Assembly (NCBI RefSeq): GCF_009857135.1
Contig: NZ_CP047318.1
Span: 930,001-994,000, forward strand
Origin: Streptomyces sp. HM190
Lineage (GTDB): Bacteria; Actinomycetota; Actinomycetes; Streptomycetales; Streptomycetaceae
Reading direction: 5' to 3'
DNA: 64,000 nt
A program made the translations under genes and the position numbers. Numbering within the stretch: the stretch's first letter is position 1; each line of letters starts with the position of its first letter. The notes below the pieces were generated by a model, which was not told the DNA's origin, searched no databases, and was given only the letters and a program-made list of their open reading frames with translations. Below are positions 52,636-62,660 of this stretch, piece after piece.

Positions 52636-53505
52636 TCAGGCAAGGGCGGAGGAGGGGGACAGCCTCTGGTCGGCAGCCCATGAGGCGAGGATGCGCAGCC
52701 GTTCGTGGGTGGCGGAGCCGGGCGCTGCAGTCCAGACGGTGAGGTGCTGGTCGGGGTCCGTGTTGGCGGTGTAGGTGTCCCAGTCGAGGACGAGCTCGCC
52801 CACGACCGGATGGTTGAGGGTCTTCGTGCCGACGGTGCGGGCGGAGACCCGGTGGTCTCCCCACCACCGGGCGAACTGCTGGTCGCGCGTGGAGAGTTCG
52901 CCGACCAGCGCGATCAGCCGGGAGTCCTCGGGGTAGTTGGCGGCCTCCATCCGCAGTTGCGCCACGGCGGTGCGCGCGGAGCCTTCCCAGTCGGCGTACA
53001 GGGTGCGCAGGGCCGGGGCGGTGAAGATGAGCCGCGGGTAGTTGCGGTGCTTCTCCGGGATGGCGGCGAAGTCGGTGACGAGCGCGGAGGCCAGGGCGTT
53101 CCAGGCGAGGACGTCCCCGCGCCTGCCCTGCACGATGGCCGGCGTGGCGGTGAGGTCGTCGAGGACGCGCTGCAGCTGCGGCTGGACCGTCTGGCGTCCG
53201 CGGCGCCGGGTGCGGGTGGTGGGTTTGCCTGCGAGCCGGAACAGGTAGCCCCGCTCGTCGTCGTCCAGGTGCAGCACCCGTGCGATGGTGTCGAGCACGG
53301 CGGCCGACGCCTGCATGCGGCCCTGCTCGAGCCGGGTGTAGTAGTCGGTGCTGATCGAGGCGAGCTGGGCGACCTCCTCGCGGCGCAGCCCGGCGACCCG
53401 GCGAGGGCCGCCCGTCTCGGGCAGCCCGACCGTGCGAGGGCTCAGCTCGGATCGGCGCTTCTTGAGGAATTCGCCCAGCTCGTTGAGAGGCACGTTGCTG
53501 GTCAT
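52636..53505 (-). CDS. Second intact XRE/MmyB-family regulator
   Basis: 289 aa, the same architecture as the gene at 51365. The helix-turn-helix shows LGEFLKKRRSELSPRTVGLPE, RRVAGLRREEVAQLASISTD and YYTRLEQGR. The MmyB-like domain shows DVLAWNALASALVTDFAAIP, LNHPVVGELVLDWDTYTA and RLRILASWAA. It is clearly paralogous but well diverged from its neighbour. The start is ATG 53505. A remnant of an alcohol dehydrogenase starts 200 bp away on the other strand, so it too formed a divergent regulator-dehydrogenase pair. Confidence 0.92.
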   Translation of the reverse strand: MTSNVPLNELGEFLKKRRSELSPRTVGLPETGGPRRVAGLRREEVAQLASISTDYYTRLEQGRMQASAAVLDTIARVLHLDDDERGYLFRLAGKPTTRTRRRGRQTVQPQLQRVLDDLTATPAIVQGRRGDVLAWNALASALVTDFAAIPEKHRNYPRLIFTAPALRTLYADWEGSARTAVAQLRMEAANYPEDSRLIALVGELSTRDQQFARWWGDHRVSARTVGTKTLNHPVVGELVLDWDTYTANTDPDQHLTVWTAAPGSATHERLRILASWAADQRLSPSSALA

Positions 53506-53530
53506 GGCGCCCAGGATGACACCGATCGAG

Positions 53531-53564
53531 CCCTGGAAGGGGGGAGAGTTTCCTCCCAGGATGC
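53531..53564. promoter_or_regulatory. Weak inverted repeat upstream of the second XRE gene
   Basis: GGGGAGAG (53531-53538) and CTCTCCCC (53557-53564) are perfect 8-bp arms with an 18-base spacer, 26 bases before the regulator start. It occupies the position equivalent to the 25-bp palindrome of the other pair but has a different sequence. Confidence 0.35.
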
Positions 53565-53705
53565 GGCTCTCCCCGGATAGATCCCTCGCCTTTTCGCGCC
53601 CGCCCACACGTGTGACGCTCGATGCCGGGCCGCCCGGACGGAGCACATCGCGTGTTCGTGCCGGAGGCAGCCCGCAACCGACCTCGCACTGAAGGAAGCA
53701 CCCTC

Positions 53706-53870
53706 ATGCGCGGAGCAGTCATCCACGTGCCCGACCTCATTCAGCGGGTCTTCGACGGCGGTATGGACCAGGGCAAGGTCTTCGACCTGACGCTGCCCCT
53801 GACCAGGTCGCCGAGGGCTACAGGGTCATGGACGAGCGCGGCGCCATCAAGACCCTCCTGGGGCCCTGTC
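53706..53870 (+). pseudogene. Alcohol dehydrogenase relic with central deletion
   Basis: It begins with MRGAVIHVP, the start of the zinc dehydrogenase at 51145. It then jumps straight to DLIQRVFDGGMDQGKVFDLTLPL, which corresponds to residues about 285-310 of that enzyme. After LTLPL one base is missing; restoring it gives QVAEGYRVMDERGAIKTLLGP, the normal C-terminus. The stop codon is lost. About 275 codons have been deleted. GAAGGAAGC before ATG 53706 is a preserved ribosome site. Confidence 0.8.
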
Positions 53871-53952
53871 CCGCACCGTTCTCCGTCCTGCCTGGCAGGG
53901 GTGCCCGCCAGACCAGCCCCGGCCTTCCATCCGTAGTGAAGGAGCACTCACC

Positions 53953-54619
53953 GTGACCACCTACGCCCTCGTCGGTGCCGGCCCCGGTCTGGGGCCGGCC
54001 TGCGCCCGCCGTTTCGGTGCCGCCGGCCACAGCGTCGCCCTGCTGTCCCGCAGCGGCGAGCACCTCGACGACCTGGTGGCCGCCCTGGCCGGCCAAGGTG
54101 TCCAGGCTCGTGGTTACACCGCCGACGTCCTGGATCCCGCCGGGCTGACCACCGCGCTGACCGTGGCCGCCGACGAACTGGGGCCCGTGGAGGTCCTGCA
54201 GTACAGCCCCGTGCCACGGGCCGACTTCATGAAGCCGTTCCTCGACACGACCGCCGGTGACCTGGACGATCCGCCGACTTTCTCGGTCAAGGGCCCGGTC
54301 ACCTGTATGAACGCGGTCCTGCCCGGCATGCGGGCCCTGGGGCGCGGCACACTGCTGTTCGGTCAACGGCGGCAGCGCGGTGCGCCCGCACCCCGAGCGG
54401 GCCGGCACCCCGGTCGCGTTCGCCGCCGAGAGCGCGTACGCGGCGATGCTCCGCGACGCGCTCGCCGACGAGAACATCCACGCCGCCCAGCTGATCATCC
54501 CCGGGGCCATCCGCCCGGACGCCGAGTACTCCAGCCCCGCCGTCCTGGCCGATCGCCTTTTTGCCCTGCACACCGACCGCGACGGGTTCCGGCACTACGC
54601 CGCACCCATGCCCGAATGA
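53953..54619 (+). pseudogene. SDR-family oxidoreductase gene with one-base frameshift
   Basis: From GTG 53953 (GAAGGAG upstream) the frame gives YALVGAGPGLGPACARRFGA, ALLSRSGEHLDDLVAALAGQ and MNAVLPGMRALGRGTLLF, a short-chain dehydrogenase fold. At 54361-54362 an extra G shifts the frame. The rest continues in another frame as GGSAVRPHPERAGTPVAFAA, ESAYAAMLRDALADENIHAA, QLIIPGAI to a stop at 54617-54619. The active-site region has Tyr but no Lys four residues later, as in atypical SDR proteins. It is either a fresh pseudogene or a sequencing error. Confidence 0.8.
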
Positions 54620-54635
54620 TGTGACGGACGACGCG

Positions 54636-55166
54636 ATGCCCTCCCCGACTCGACACCCTCTGCTCCGTGCCGCCCCGGCCGCCGCTCTGCTGTTGGCCCT
54701 GGCCGCGTGCTCCGACGACGCAGCCGACGCACCCTCGCCGACCGGGCAGTCCCGGCCTGCCGGGCAACAGGAGACACCGGCGTCCAGCACCCCGCCCAGC
54801 TCCGACAGGAACACCCCCATGGACATCCGTGTCACTCTCGACGGCCGGCCCGTCGAGGCGACCCTGAACAACAGCCCCGCCGCCCGCGACCTGGCCACCC
54901 TTCTCCCGCTCATCCTGGAGCTGAAGGACTTCCACGGGACGGAACGGATCGGCTACCCGCCGCGCAGACTCACCACCGACGGCGCCCCCGCACCGTCCCC
55001 GGCCAGGGCCGGTGACATCGCCTACTACGCGCCGTGGGGCAACCTCGCCCTCTTCTACCGGAACGGCCCCGCCGCCTCCGCCGACCTGCTGATCCTCGGC
55101 CACATCGACACCGACGCCGACCAGCTGGCCCGGGCCGAGCGGATCACCATCGAAGCCACCTCCTGA
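54636..55166 (+). CDS. Cyclophilin-like-fold lipoprotein
   Basis: 176 aa. A signal peptide with lipobox (AAALLLALAAC at about 14-24) is followed by a Ser/Pro/Thr linker. The cyclophilin_like domain follows: MDIRVTLDGRPVEATLNNSP, ARDLATLLPLILELKDFHGT and YYAPWGNLALFYRNG, GHIDTDADQL. This domain is often found with oxidoreductase/MFS clusters and has no proven enzymatic role. ATG 54636 is used; an in-frame GTG five codons earlier is possible. It begins 16 bp after the SDR gene and is probably in the same transcript. Confidence 0.83.
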   Translation: MPSPTRHPLLRAAPAAALLLALAACSDDAADAPSPTGQSRPAGQQETPASSTPPSSDRNTPMDIRVTLDGRPVEATLNNSPAARDLATLLPLILELKDFHGTERIGYPPRRLTTDGAPAPSPARAGDIAYYAPWGNLALFYRNGPAASADLLILGHIDTDADQLARAERITIEATS

Positions 55167-55198
55167 CCAGCCCTCTCGTACGAAAAGGAAGATCTTCC

Positions 55199-55351
55199 AT
55201 GTCCGCAGCAGCCGGATCCGCCACCGGCAAGCTGCCCTTCGTCGTCCGGGTGCTCACCGCCGGCACGTTCCTGACGGGAACCACCGAGTTCGTCCTCGCC
55301 GGCGCACGCATATGGCTTGTCCTTGCAGGCGACACGCTGAAGTGGACATGA
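55199..55351 (+). pseudogene. 5' fragment of an MFS transporter gene
   Basis: ATG 55199 with AAAAGGAAG upstream starts GKLPFVVRVLTAGTFLTGTTEFVLAG, the opening of an AraJ-type MFS drug exporter (the GTTEFVLAG motif of the first helix). After about 35 residues, near 55305, the sequence becomes unrelated and stops at 55351. The remaining 350 or so codons are gone. It continues the gene order dehydrogenase, SDR, cyclophilin-like, MFS. Confidence 0.7.
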
Positions 55352-55358
55352 TCGCCTC

Positions 55359-55603
55359 ATGAATCAGCGCTCGGCGCCCCTGGACAAGATCACTTTGGAG
55401 GATTGGCCGGCCATTCACTCGTGGGCGTGTCTGGCGGAGGCTTGTCGCTATCAGACGTGGGGGCCGAACACAGAGGACGAGACGCGGGACTTCGTGGAAG
55501 GTGCGGTCAAAGTCTGGTCGGACAGCCCCCAGCGGCGGTTTTCCTATGTGGCCCGCCTCGGGCGGGACGTGGTGGGCAGGGGGGTACTGCATGTTCGTAG
55601 TGA
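55359..55603 (+). pseudogene. 5' fragment of a GNAT acetyltransferase gene
   Basis: From ATG 55359: KITLEDWPAIHSWACLAEAC, RYQTWGPNTEDETRDFVEGA and FSYVARLGRDVVGRGVLHV, the first half of a RimJ/RimL-like GNAT domain before the acetyl-CoA loop. At about 55603 it meets the istB fragment on the other strand and the frame becomes meaningless. It is truncated by the insertion or a later deletion. Confidence 0.65.
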
Positions 55604-55612
55604 CATCCACCG

Positions 55613-55862
55613 TCAGGCCGCGGCACGATGCAGCAGCCGGTCGAGCATGGCGGCGGCGACGGCGGCATCCCCGAAGACGCCGGCCCAGTCGGCGATGCCG
55701 ACATTCGTCGTCAAGATCGTGGAGGACTTCAGATACCTCTGATGGATCACCTGGAACAGTGCGGAGGCCCCGTCCTCGGGCAGCGGCAGGCAGCCGAGCT
55801 CGTCGGTGATCAACAGCTTGGGTCCGGCGAAGAACCGCATGCATGTCTTCCAGCGGCCTTGG
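55613..55862 (-). pseudogene. IS21-family istB helper fragment
   Basis: PKLLITDELGCLPLPEDGAS is the Walker B region of the IstB AAA+ ATPase. ALFQVIHQRYLKSSTILTTN and FGDAAVAAAMLDRLLHRAA follow. About 80 of roughly 260 residues remain; the Walker A half and the C-terminus are missing, as is istA. It lies between the GNAT fragment and the alpha/beta hydrolase. Confidence 0.8.
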
Positions 55863-55866
55863 CCGC

Positions 55867-56865
55867 TCACTGCTCCTCGGGGGCCGACGGGGTCGCCGCA
55901 AGGATCACGCGAGCGACGAGGTCGGGTGCGTCGTTCATGGGTATGTGGCCGCAGTCGGGCAGCTGTACGAGCCGGGCTGCGGGGATCATGGCCTGGACAC
56001 GAGCGGCCTGCCGGGGCGGCAGGACGCGGTCACAGGCGCCCCAGGCGATGGTGACCGGTACATCGGGGATGTCCCCGGTGAACAGACCCGGTGCCCGCCC
56101 CGCCCGCAGGGTCGCGCCGAAGGCGGTGGCCGCTCGCAGCGCCCGCAGATCGGCAATCAGCGTCTCGGCCGGGCACCTGTCCGGTCGGCCGTAGAGTGTG
56201 CCGGCCAGCGCGGTCCGTGCGACCACGGTGTGCGCCAGGCGGACCATGGCCGTATCCGGCAGCAGCCGCACGCTGTGTCGGGCCGCGGCCAGCATGGCGT
56301 AGGCGTGCCGCCGCTCGGCATCGGTCCAGAATCCCGCCGGCGCCAGGGCCGTCACGCTGCGCGCGAGCCCGGCTTGGCCCATACGCAGTGCGAGCAGCCC
56401 GCCCAGCGAATGCCCGACCACGTGCGGCCGCTCCAGGCCCAGCTCGGCGAGCACGGCACCCAGCCAGGCCACAGCTGTCTGCAGATCGCGCGGCACGGCC
56501 GGATCCAGGTCGGGGGATTCTCCGAACCCGGGCAGGTCCATGGCGATCGTCTCCCGCTGCCCGGCCAGCAGCGGCACGATCGCATCCCAGGCTTGCCGCC
56601 GATGCCCCACGCCATGCAGCAGGACCAGCGGCTCCCCGGTCCCCTGCTGCTCGTACGCCACTGTCACCGGCTCCAGACCCGCGGCACGGGCCTCCACGAA
56701 CGACGCCGTCCTTGCCGGGACAACGACCTCTCCGGTCTCGCGCCGACGGCCGCCGTCGGGCTCCGGCTGTGTGGCGATCAGCCGGTCGCAAAGATAACCG
56801 GCCGCCGCCCGCACAGAGCGGCCCGGCAGATCTGTGGCGGCGACGAACGCAGAGATCAGGGTCAT
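55867..56865 (-). CDS. Alpha/beta-fold hydrolase
   Basis: A 332-aa protein. An N-terminal extension of about 55 residues precedes the core: LVLLHGVGHRRQAWDAIVPL (oxyanion His-Gly), AMDLPGFGESPDL, nucleophile elbow VVGHSLGGLLALRMG, and the acid region IAWGACDRVLPPRQA followed by DCGHIPMNDAPDLVARVI (catalytic His). It is a typical esterase/epoxide-hydrolase-like enzyme with unknown substrate and no signal peptide. The start is ATG 56865 with GAGGTAGG upstream. Its 3' end adjoins the istB fragment. Confidence 0.88.
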   Translation of the reverse strand: MTLISAFVAATDLPGRSVRAAAGYLCDRLIATQPEPDGGRRRETGEVVVPARTASFVEARAAGLEPVTVAYEQQGTGEPLVLLHGVGHRRQAWDAIVPLLAGQRETIAMDLPGFGESPDLDPAVPRDLQTAVAWLGAVLAELGLERPHVVGHSLGGLLALRMGQAGLARSVTALAPAGFWTDAERRHAYAMLAAARHSVRLLPDTAMVRLAHTVVARTALAGTLYGRPDRCPAETLIADLRALRAATAFGATLRAGRAPGLFTGDIPDVPVTIAWGACDRVLPPRQAARVQAMIPAARLVQLPDCGHIPMNDAPDLVARVILAATPSAPEEQ

Positions 56866-57252
56866 TGTCGGACACCTACCTCACCGCGAGCACTCCTTCA
56901 TCAGAAGTCAGCGCTAGGAAAAATCATATGCCAACCCCGTATTGCATGCTGAGCGGCGAACCCCGCCAGCGGAATCGCGGCTGAGGCCGCCGCCCACTGT
57001 TCGGATCGACACCCGGCGGCGGGTGGAAAGCGCTTAGTCAGGTCCTCATAGGGTGTCGGTGGTCGCCGGCCGGCATCGCACCGCCGGGGCCGGTCGGCCT
57101 GTGCACGAGCCTGCCGCCATGCCGTCGCCCATCAGACGGCGGGACGGTGGTTTCACGCCGCGCTGACAGCAGGAGGAGGCGATCCGCACGGGCACGAGCG
57201 ACACAGGTCGCCCGGTCGCGGACCCACCGGACCTGAGGCCGGGGCTGCTCCG
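56866..57252. other. Gap between the hydrolase and the metallo-beta-lactamase fragment
   Basis: About 390 bases. It must contain the hydrolase promoter. I see no intact gene; degraded upstream parts of the metallo-beta-lactamase gene may lie at 57000-57250 but are not readable. Confidence 0.5.
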
Positions 57253-57489
57253 CTCGGCGAGTACGTCCCGGCGCGGGCCGAGGTGGTCAACGTCCCCTGC
57301 TTCTCCGCACATGCAGACGCGACCGAAGTCATCGCCTGGCTGCGCGACGGCGGCGCCCCTGCGCCCTCTGCCGCCCACCTCGTGCACGGCGAGCCGGACG
57401 CTGCCCAGACCCTCCGGGACCGGATCGACGGAGAGCTTGGCTGGAACGCGGTCGTGCCGCGCTCCGGCGAACGCGTGCTCGTCCGGTAG
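57253..57489 (+). pseudogene. 3' fragment of a beta-CASP metallo-beta-lactamase RNase-like gene
   Basis: GEYVPARAEVVNVPCFSAHADATEVIAWL is the conserved motif-C region of metallo-beta-lactamase/beta-CASP hydrolases (the SAHAD histidine). AHLVHGEPDAAQTLRDRIDG and WNAVVPRSGERVLVR is the normal end of such proteins. About 75 of roughly 460 residues remain. In actinomycetes this gene often sits with hibernation factor, CBS and FtsH genes, as here. Confidence 0.78.
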
Positions 57490-57516
57490 CCACCACCAGC
57501 GTGTGTTCGAGGGCTG

Positions 57517-58317
57517 CTACGCGGCGGGTGTGACCAGGCCGTAGTGGCCGTCGTAGCGGTGGTAGAGGACGTTGCCGCGGCCGGTGCTGTCGTCGGCGAA
57601 GAACACGAACGGGAATCCGGTGATGTCCAGCCGTTGTTTCGCTTCGGCCACGTTCATCCGGGGCGCCGGGAGTTCGCTGACGGTCAGTGGTATGGACACA
57701 TTGCCGTCCGGGCGCGGGTGGGGGTGCAGCTGGGCGAGCCGGTAGCCGGTCGGCTCAGAGCGGTAGAGCACGCTGTCCTCGCCGGAGTCGGCGTCGGTGA
57801 ACAGATGGAAGCCGTAGTCCATCGACTCCAGTTCGAAGGCCGCTTCGTCCGGTGTCTCCCGGGCGAGGGAGAAGGACTTGTGGCGGACGACCTGCCGCTC
57901 CTCGGCCGGTCGCGGATAGTAATCGGGGCGGTCGGTGGGTTCATTGCCGTGCCGCCACTCGTGCGGACTGGGCACGGACATCCGGCCCCGGCGGGCCTCC
58001 CAGTGCTCGGCCAGCCGGGCCAGCCGTTCGGTCAGCCGGTCCTGGAGCAGGTCCACGGCCTCGGTGACGGACCCCGCCGCAACATGCGCACGGGCGGGCC
58101 GGCCGTTGACGTCCAGGTTGGCCTGGGCGATCACCGGCCGCTCCACGGCCGGGTTCGCCGCACGGGTCAGCCTCACCCGGGCGAACAGAACCGGTTCCCT
58201 TGTCCGGCCGAGGACGGCCTGTACCTTGTCGCGCGCATACGCGGCCGCGTCCGGTGGCAGTTGCCCGCCGGTCTCCACCTGAACCTCGGGGGCCTGCTGG
58301 GGTGCGGATCGTTTCAT
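57517..58317 (-). CDS. hpf: Long hibernation-promoting factor (HPF/RaiA family) with two C-terminal domains
   Basis: A 266-aa protein. An N-terminal S30AE ribosome-binding domain spans about 10-115. After a linker, two copies of the C-terminal dimerisation domain follow: one about 145-200 (VVRHKSFSLARETPDEAAFE, DSVLYRSEPTGYRLAQL) and one about 215-265 (MNVAEAKQRLDITGFPFVFF, NVLYHRYDGHYGLV). Long HPF proteins join two ribosomes into inactive 100S dimers; a double C-terminal domain is unusual outside actinomycetes. The start is ATG 58317. It is divergent from ftsH across 276 bp. Confidence 0.9.
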   Translation of the reverse strand: MKRSAPQQAPEVQVETGGQLPPDAAAYARDKVQAVLGRTREPVLFARVRLTRAANPAVERPVIAQANLDVNGRPARAHVAAGSVTEAVDLLQDRLTERLARLAEHWEARRGRMSVPSPHEWRHGNEPTDRPDYYPRPAEERQVVRHKSFSLARETPDEAAFELESMDYGFHLFTDADSGEDSVLYRSEPTGYRLAQLHPHPRPDGNVSIPLTVSELPAPRMNVAEAKQRLDITGFPFVFFADDSTGRGNVLYHRYDGHYGLVTPAA

Positions 58318-58322
58318 GACAA

Positions 58323-58337
58323 ACTACTCGAAGTAGT
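58323..58337. promoter_or_regulatory. Inverted repeat just upstream of the hibernation factor gene
   Basis: ACTACT-CGA-AGTAGT, a perfect 6-bp inverted repeat, 6 bases before the start codon of the hibernation factor gene. It overlaps the place where the ribosome site should be; no Shine-Dalgarno is visible. It may be an operator or a translation-controlling hairpin. Confidence 0.45.
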
Positions 58338-58593
58338 ACTTTCCAGACTTAACCTCCACTACCCGTGCACGGAAGGCCGAAGGCGCTTGCTTCCGGTCGG
58401 CTGCCTCCTCCGGGCCGGGGCCACACAGCGAGCGGAGGCGGGACAGTGCCACTCGGTGCTTTCGATCCTGCCAACGGCGCCAAAAGCGCCGATCCTGGAA
58501 CTGGGACGCCCGCCCACGGTCCGCGTCTTTCGCATTCCGGGGACGGCCTCACCCGGGGTTCGTCCTTCAGTCTTCCGTCAAGGGAGCCGTCCG

Positions 58594-60495
<1,902 letters not shown>

Positions 60496-60587
60496 CGGCA
60501 GAACGACCACCACCCCGCCGCGGCAGGCAAACCGAAGCCCTCCCCGTGACGCCGCGGCGACGCCCGCAAACTAGGAAGGTGGCAGCC

Positions 60588-61118
60588 ATGGAACAGCAGC
60601 CGGGGGCGGCCCACGATGAGCAGGAGGTCCTGGCGCGGACGGTCGCCGACGTGATGCGCACCGCTGTGGTCACGATCGCTGTCGACGAAACCGTGCTCGT
60701 GGCCTGGGAGTTGCTGGAGCGATCCGGCTCCCGTCACCTTCCGGTCGTACGTCAGGACGGCCGCTGTGCCGGCCTGCTGGACAGGGCCGACGTGGCGGTC
60801 GCCTGCGCGGCACCAGCCGCCTCGCTGTCCAGCCTGCGCGTGGACGAACTCCTGCCCGCCCACAGGCCCGCGCTCGTCCACGCGGAGCAGACCGTACGCC
60901 ACGCAGCCGACCTCATGAGCTGTACCGAAGCCGACGCCCTCCCGGTGCTGGAGGAAGACCGGCGTCTGGCCGGGGTGCTGACCGCAGCCGACATCGTCGC
61001 GGCCCTCGCCGGTCGCCCGGTGCGGAAGGAACCCGCCGACACACGGCCGCAGGCCCCGTCCACGGTGCTGCCCGGGCTCCCGCCCCGGCGGAGCTACCGC
61101 GGAACGGCGGTCCCCTGA
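60588..61118 (+). CDS. CBS-domain pair protein
   Basis: A 176-aa cytoplasmic protein. The first CBS domain about 20-75 is VADVMRTAVVTIAVDETVLV, AWELLERSGSRHLPVVRQDG. The second about 88-145 is VDELLPAHRPALVHAEQTVR and ADLMSCTEADALPVLEEDRR. CBS pairs bind adenosyl ligands (AMP, ATP) and act as energy sensors. A Pro/Arg-rich tail follows. ATG 60588 has GGAAGGTGG upstream. It lies 92 bp after ftsH, possibly in the same operon. Confidence 0.9.
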   Translation: MEQQPGAAHDEQEVLARTVADVMRTAVVTIAVDETVLVAWELLERSGSRHLPVVRQDGRCAGLLDRADVAVACAAPAASLSSLRVDELLPAHRPALVHAEQTVRHAADLMSCTEADALPVLEEDRRLAGVLTAADIVAALAGRPVRKEPADTRPQAPSTVLPGLPPRRSYRGTAVP

Positions 61119-61278
61119 CCGCCCGCCACCGAGCAGCAACCGCGGCTGCACCAGGGGCGGGCGAGCAGCGCCAGCGCCGAACGGTGACGGCCCGTCAACC
61201 CACCTCTCGAAGGCGGTGATTGCGGCGGTGAACCGCCCCGTGTCAGGTGGGGACTCGATTCCGTGAAAGGATCGAGTC

Positions 61279-61606
61279 ATGGCATGACCCTCCCGTTACC
61301 CGCTTGAGCTGCGCCGTCGTGCGGTGCGCATGGTCGCCGAAGTGCGCGACGACTACCCCGAACGAGACGGCCGCCCTGCAGGCGGTGGCGGACAAGCCCG
61401 ACATCGGTTCCCGCGAGACGCTGCGGAACTGGGTGAAGCAGTACGAGGTCGACGCGGGGCAGCGTCCAGGGACGACGACGGAGGAATCCGCCCAGCTCAA
61501 GGCGTTGAGGAAGGAGAACGCCGAGCTGAAGCGGGCGAACGAGATCCTCAAGGCCGCGGCGAGTTTCATCGCGGCCGAGCTCGACCGGCCACACACACGC
61601 TCGTAG
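61279..61606 (+). pseudogene. IS3 orfA (damaged)
   Basis: The start ATG GCA is followed at once by TGA where related copies have a sense codon. The frame then reads SRYPLELRRRAVRMVAEVRD. After DDYP one extra base shifts it, and the normal frame resumes with ETAALQAVADKPDIGSRETL, RNWVKQYEVDAGQRPGTTTE and the leucine-zipper-like LKALRKENAELKRANEILKA. It ends at TAG 61604-61606. Helix-turn-helix and coiled coil are preserved, but two lesions prevent synthesis. Confidence 0.85.
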
Positions 61607-62522
61607 CGTTCATCGACGAGCGCCGGGACCGCTTCGGCGGGGTCGAGCCGATCTGCAGAACGCTCACCGCACACGACTGCCAGATCGCCCCTTCCCCGTA
61701 CTACGCCCACACGAAACGCCTCCAAACTCCCTCTGCACGCTCCGTGCGCGACGAGGAGCCCAAGGAGAGGATCCACGAGGTCTCCACGTCCAACCACCGT
61801 GTCTACGGAGCGAGGAAGATCTGGCGCGAGCTGAAGCGGCAGGGGCATGAGGTGGCCCGCTGCACCGTCGAGCGGCTCATGCGCGAGCTAGGCATCCAGG
61901 GCGCGGTGCGCGGCAAGCGCGTCATCACCACGATCCCCGGCGGGTGGGCCGAGCGGACCCCCGGCCTTGTCGGCCGCGACTTCGGCGCCGGCGTCCCGAA
62001 CCGCTGCTGGGTAGCCGACTTCACTCACGTGGAGACCTTCACAGGCGTCGTCTACGTCGCGTTCGTCGTGGACGCCTTCTCGCGCCGGATCGCAGGCTGG
62101 TCAGCCGCCACGGTAAAGGAGACGGTGTTCGTGCTGGACGCCCTGGAGATGGCGATCTGGCAGCGCGACCGGGACCAACATCCCATCCAGCCGGGCGATT
62201 TGGTACACCATTCGGACGCCGGGTCGCAGGACACGAGCCTCCGCCTCGCCGAGCACCTGGACGCCGCCGGCATCGCGGCGAGCATCGGATCCGTCGGCGA
62301 CGCCTACGGCAACGCGCTGATGGAGTCCACGATCGGCCTGTAGGAAACCGAGCTGATCAAACCCCAGCGGCCCTGGAAGACGCTCTCCGAGGTCGAGTTG
62401 GCCACCACCGAGTGGGTTGACTGGTACCACCACCGCCGACTCCACGGAGAGACAGGGCACATCCCGCCCGTCGAATACGAAGCCAACTACTACACCGAAC
62501 TCAAAAAACCCCAGGTCATCAC
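61600..62522 (+). pseudogene. IS3 orfB transposase (premature stop)
   Basis: The frame is -1 to orfA. FIDERRDRFGGVEPICRTLT, the HTH_21 region VYGARKIWRELKRQGHEVAR and the DDE catalytic core are legible: NRCWVADFTHVETF (first Asp), LVHHSDAGSQDTS (second Asp) and NALMESTIGL (Glu). Right after IGL a TAG stop (62341-62343) interrupts a Tyr position. The remaining ETELIKPQRPWKTLSEVELA and WVDWYHHRRLHG follow in frame. The usual end codon is also lost. The transposase is inactive unless the stop is suppressed. Confidence 0.88.
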
Positions 62523-62660
62523 CACGATCCGAGATCTCTACCGAACCCGGGGCGGTTCACCCGCGACCCGTGGCGGCCGGCTGGGCTACCGGGCGGTGGC
62601 TGAGATCCGGACAGCCGGATTACGGGAAAAGCGGGAGGGCCGGAAAGGGGAAACCCTACG

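Larger units (their letters stand above)
61227..62561 (+). mobile_element. Decayed IS3-family insertion sequence
   Basis: The ends carry matching terminal inverted repeats: GGTGAACCGCCCCG (61227-61240) and its exact reverse complement (62548-62561), with further partial matches inwards. Length is about 1.33 kb, standard for IS3. It contains orfA and orfB in the usual -1 relation, both damaged. No clear target-site duplication flanks the ends (GGC left, CGC right), suggesting an old insertion or rearranged flank. Confidence 0.88.

Noticed and set aside
41831..57489. An integrated conjugative element or genomic island with attachment sites
   Set aside because: There is no integrase, tRNA, transfer gene or direct-repeat pair at the edges. 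The remnants alone do not show a single mobile unit.
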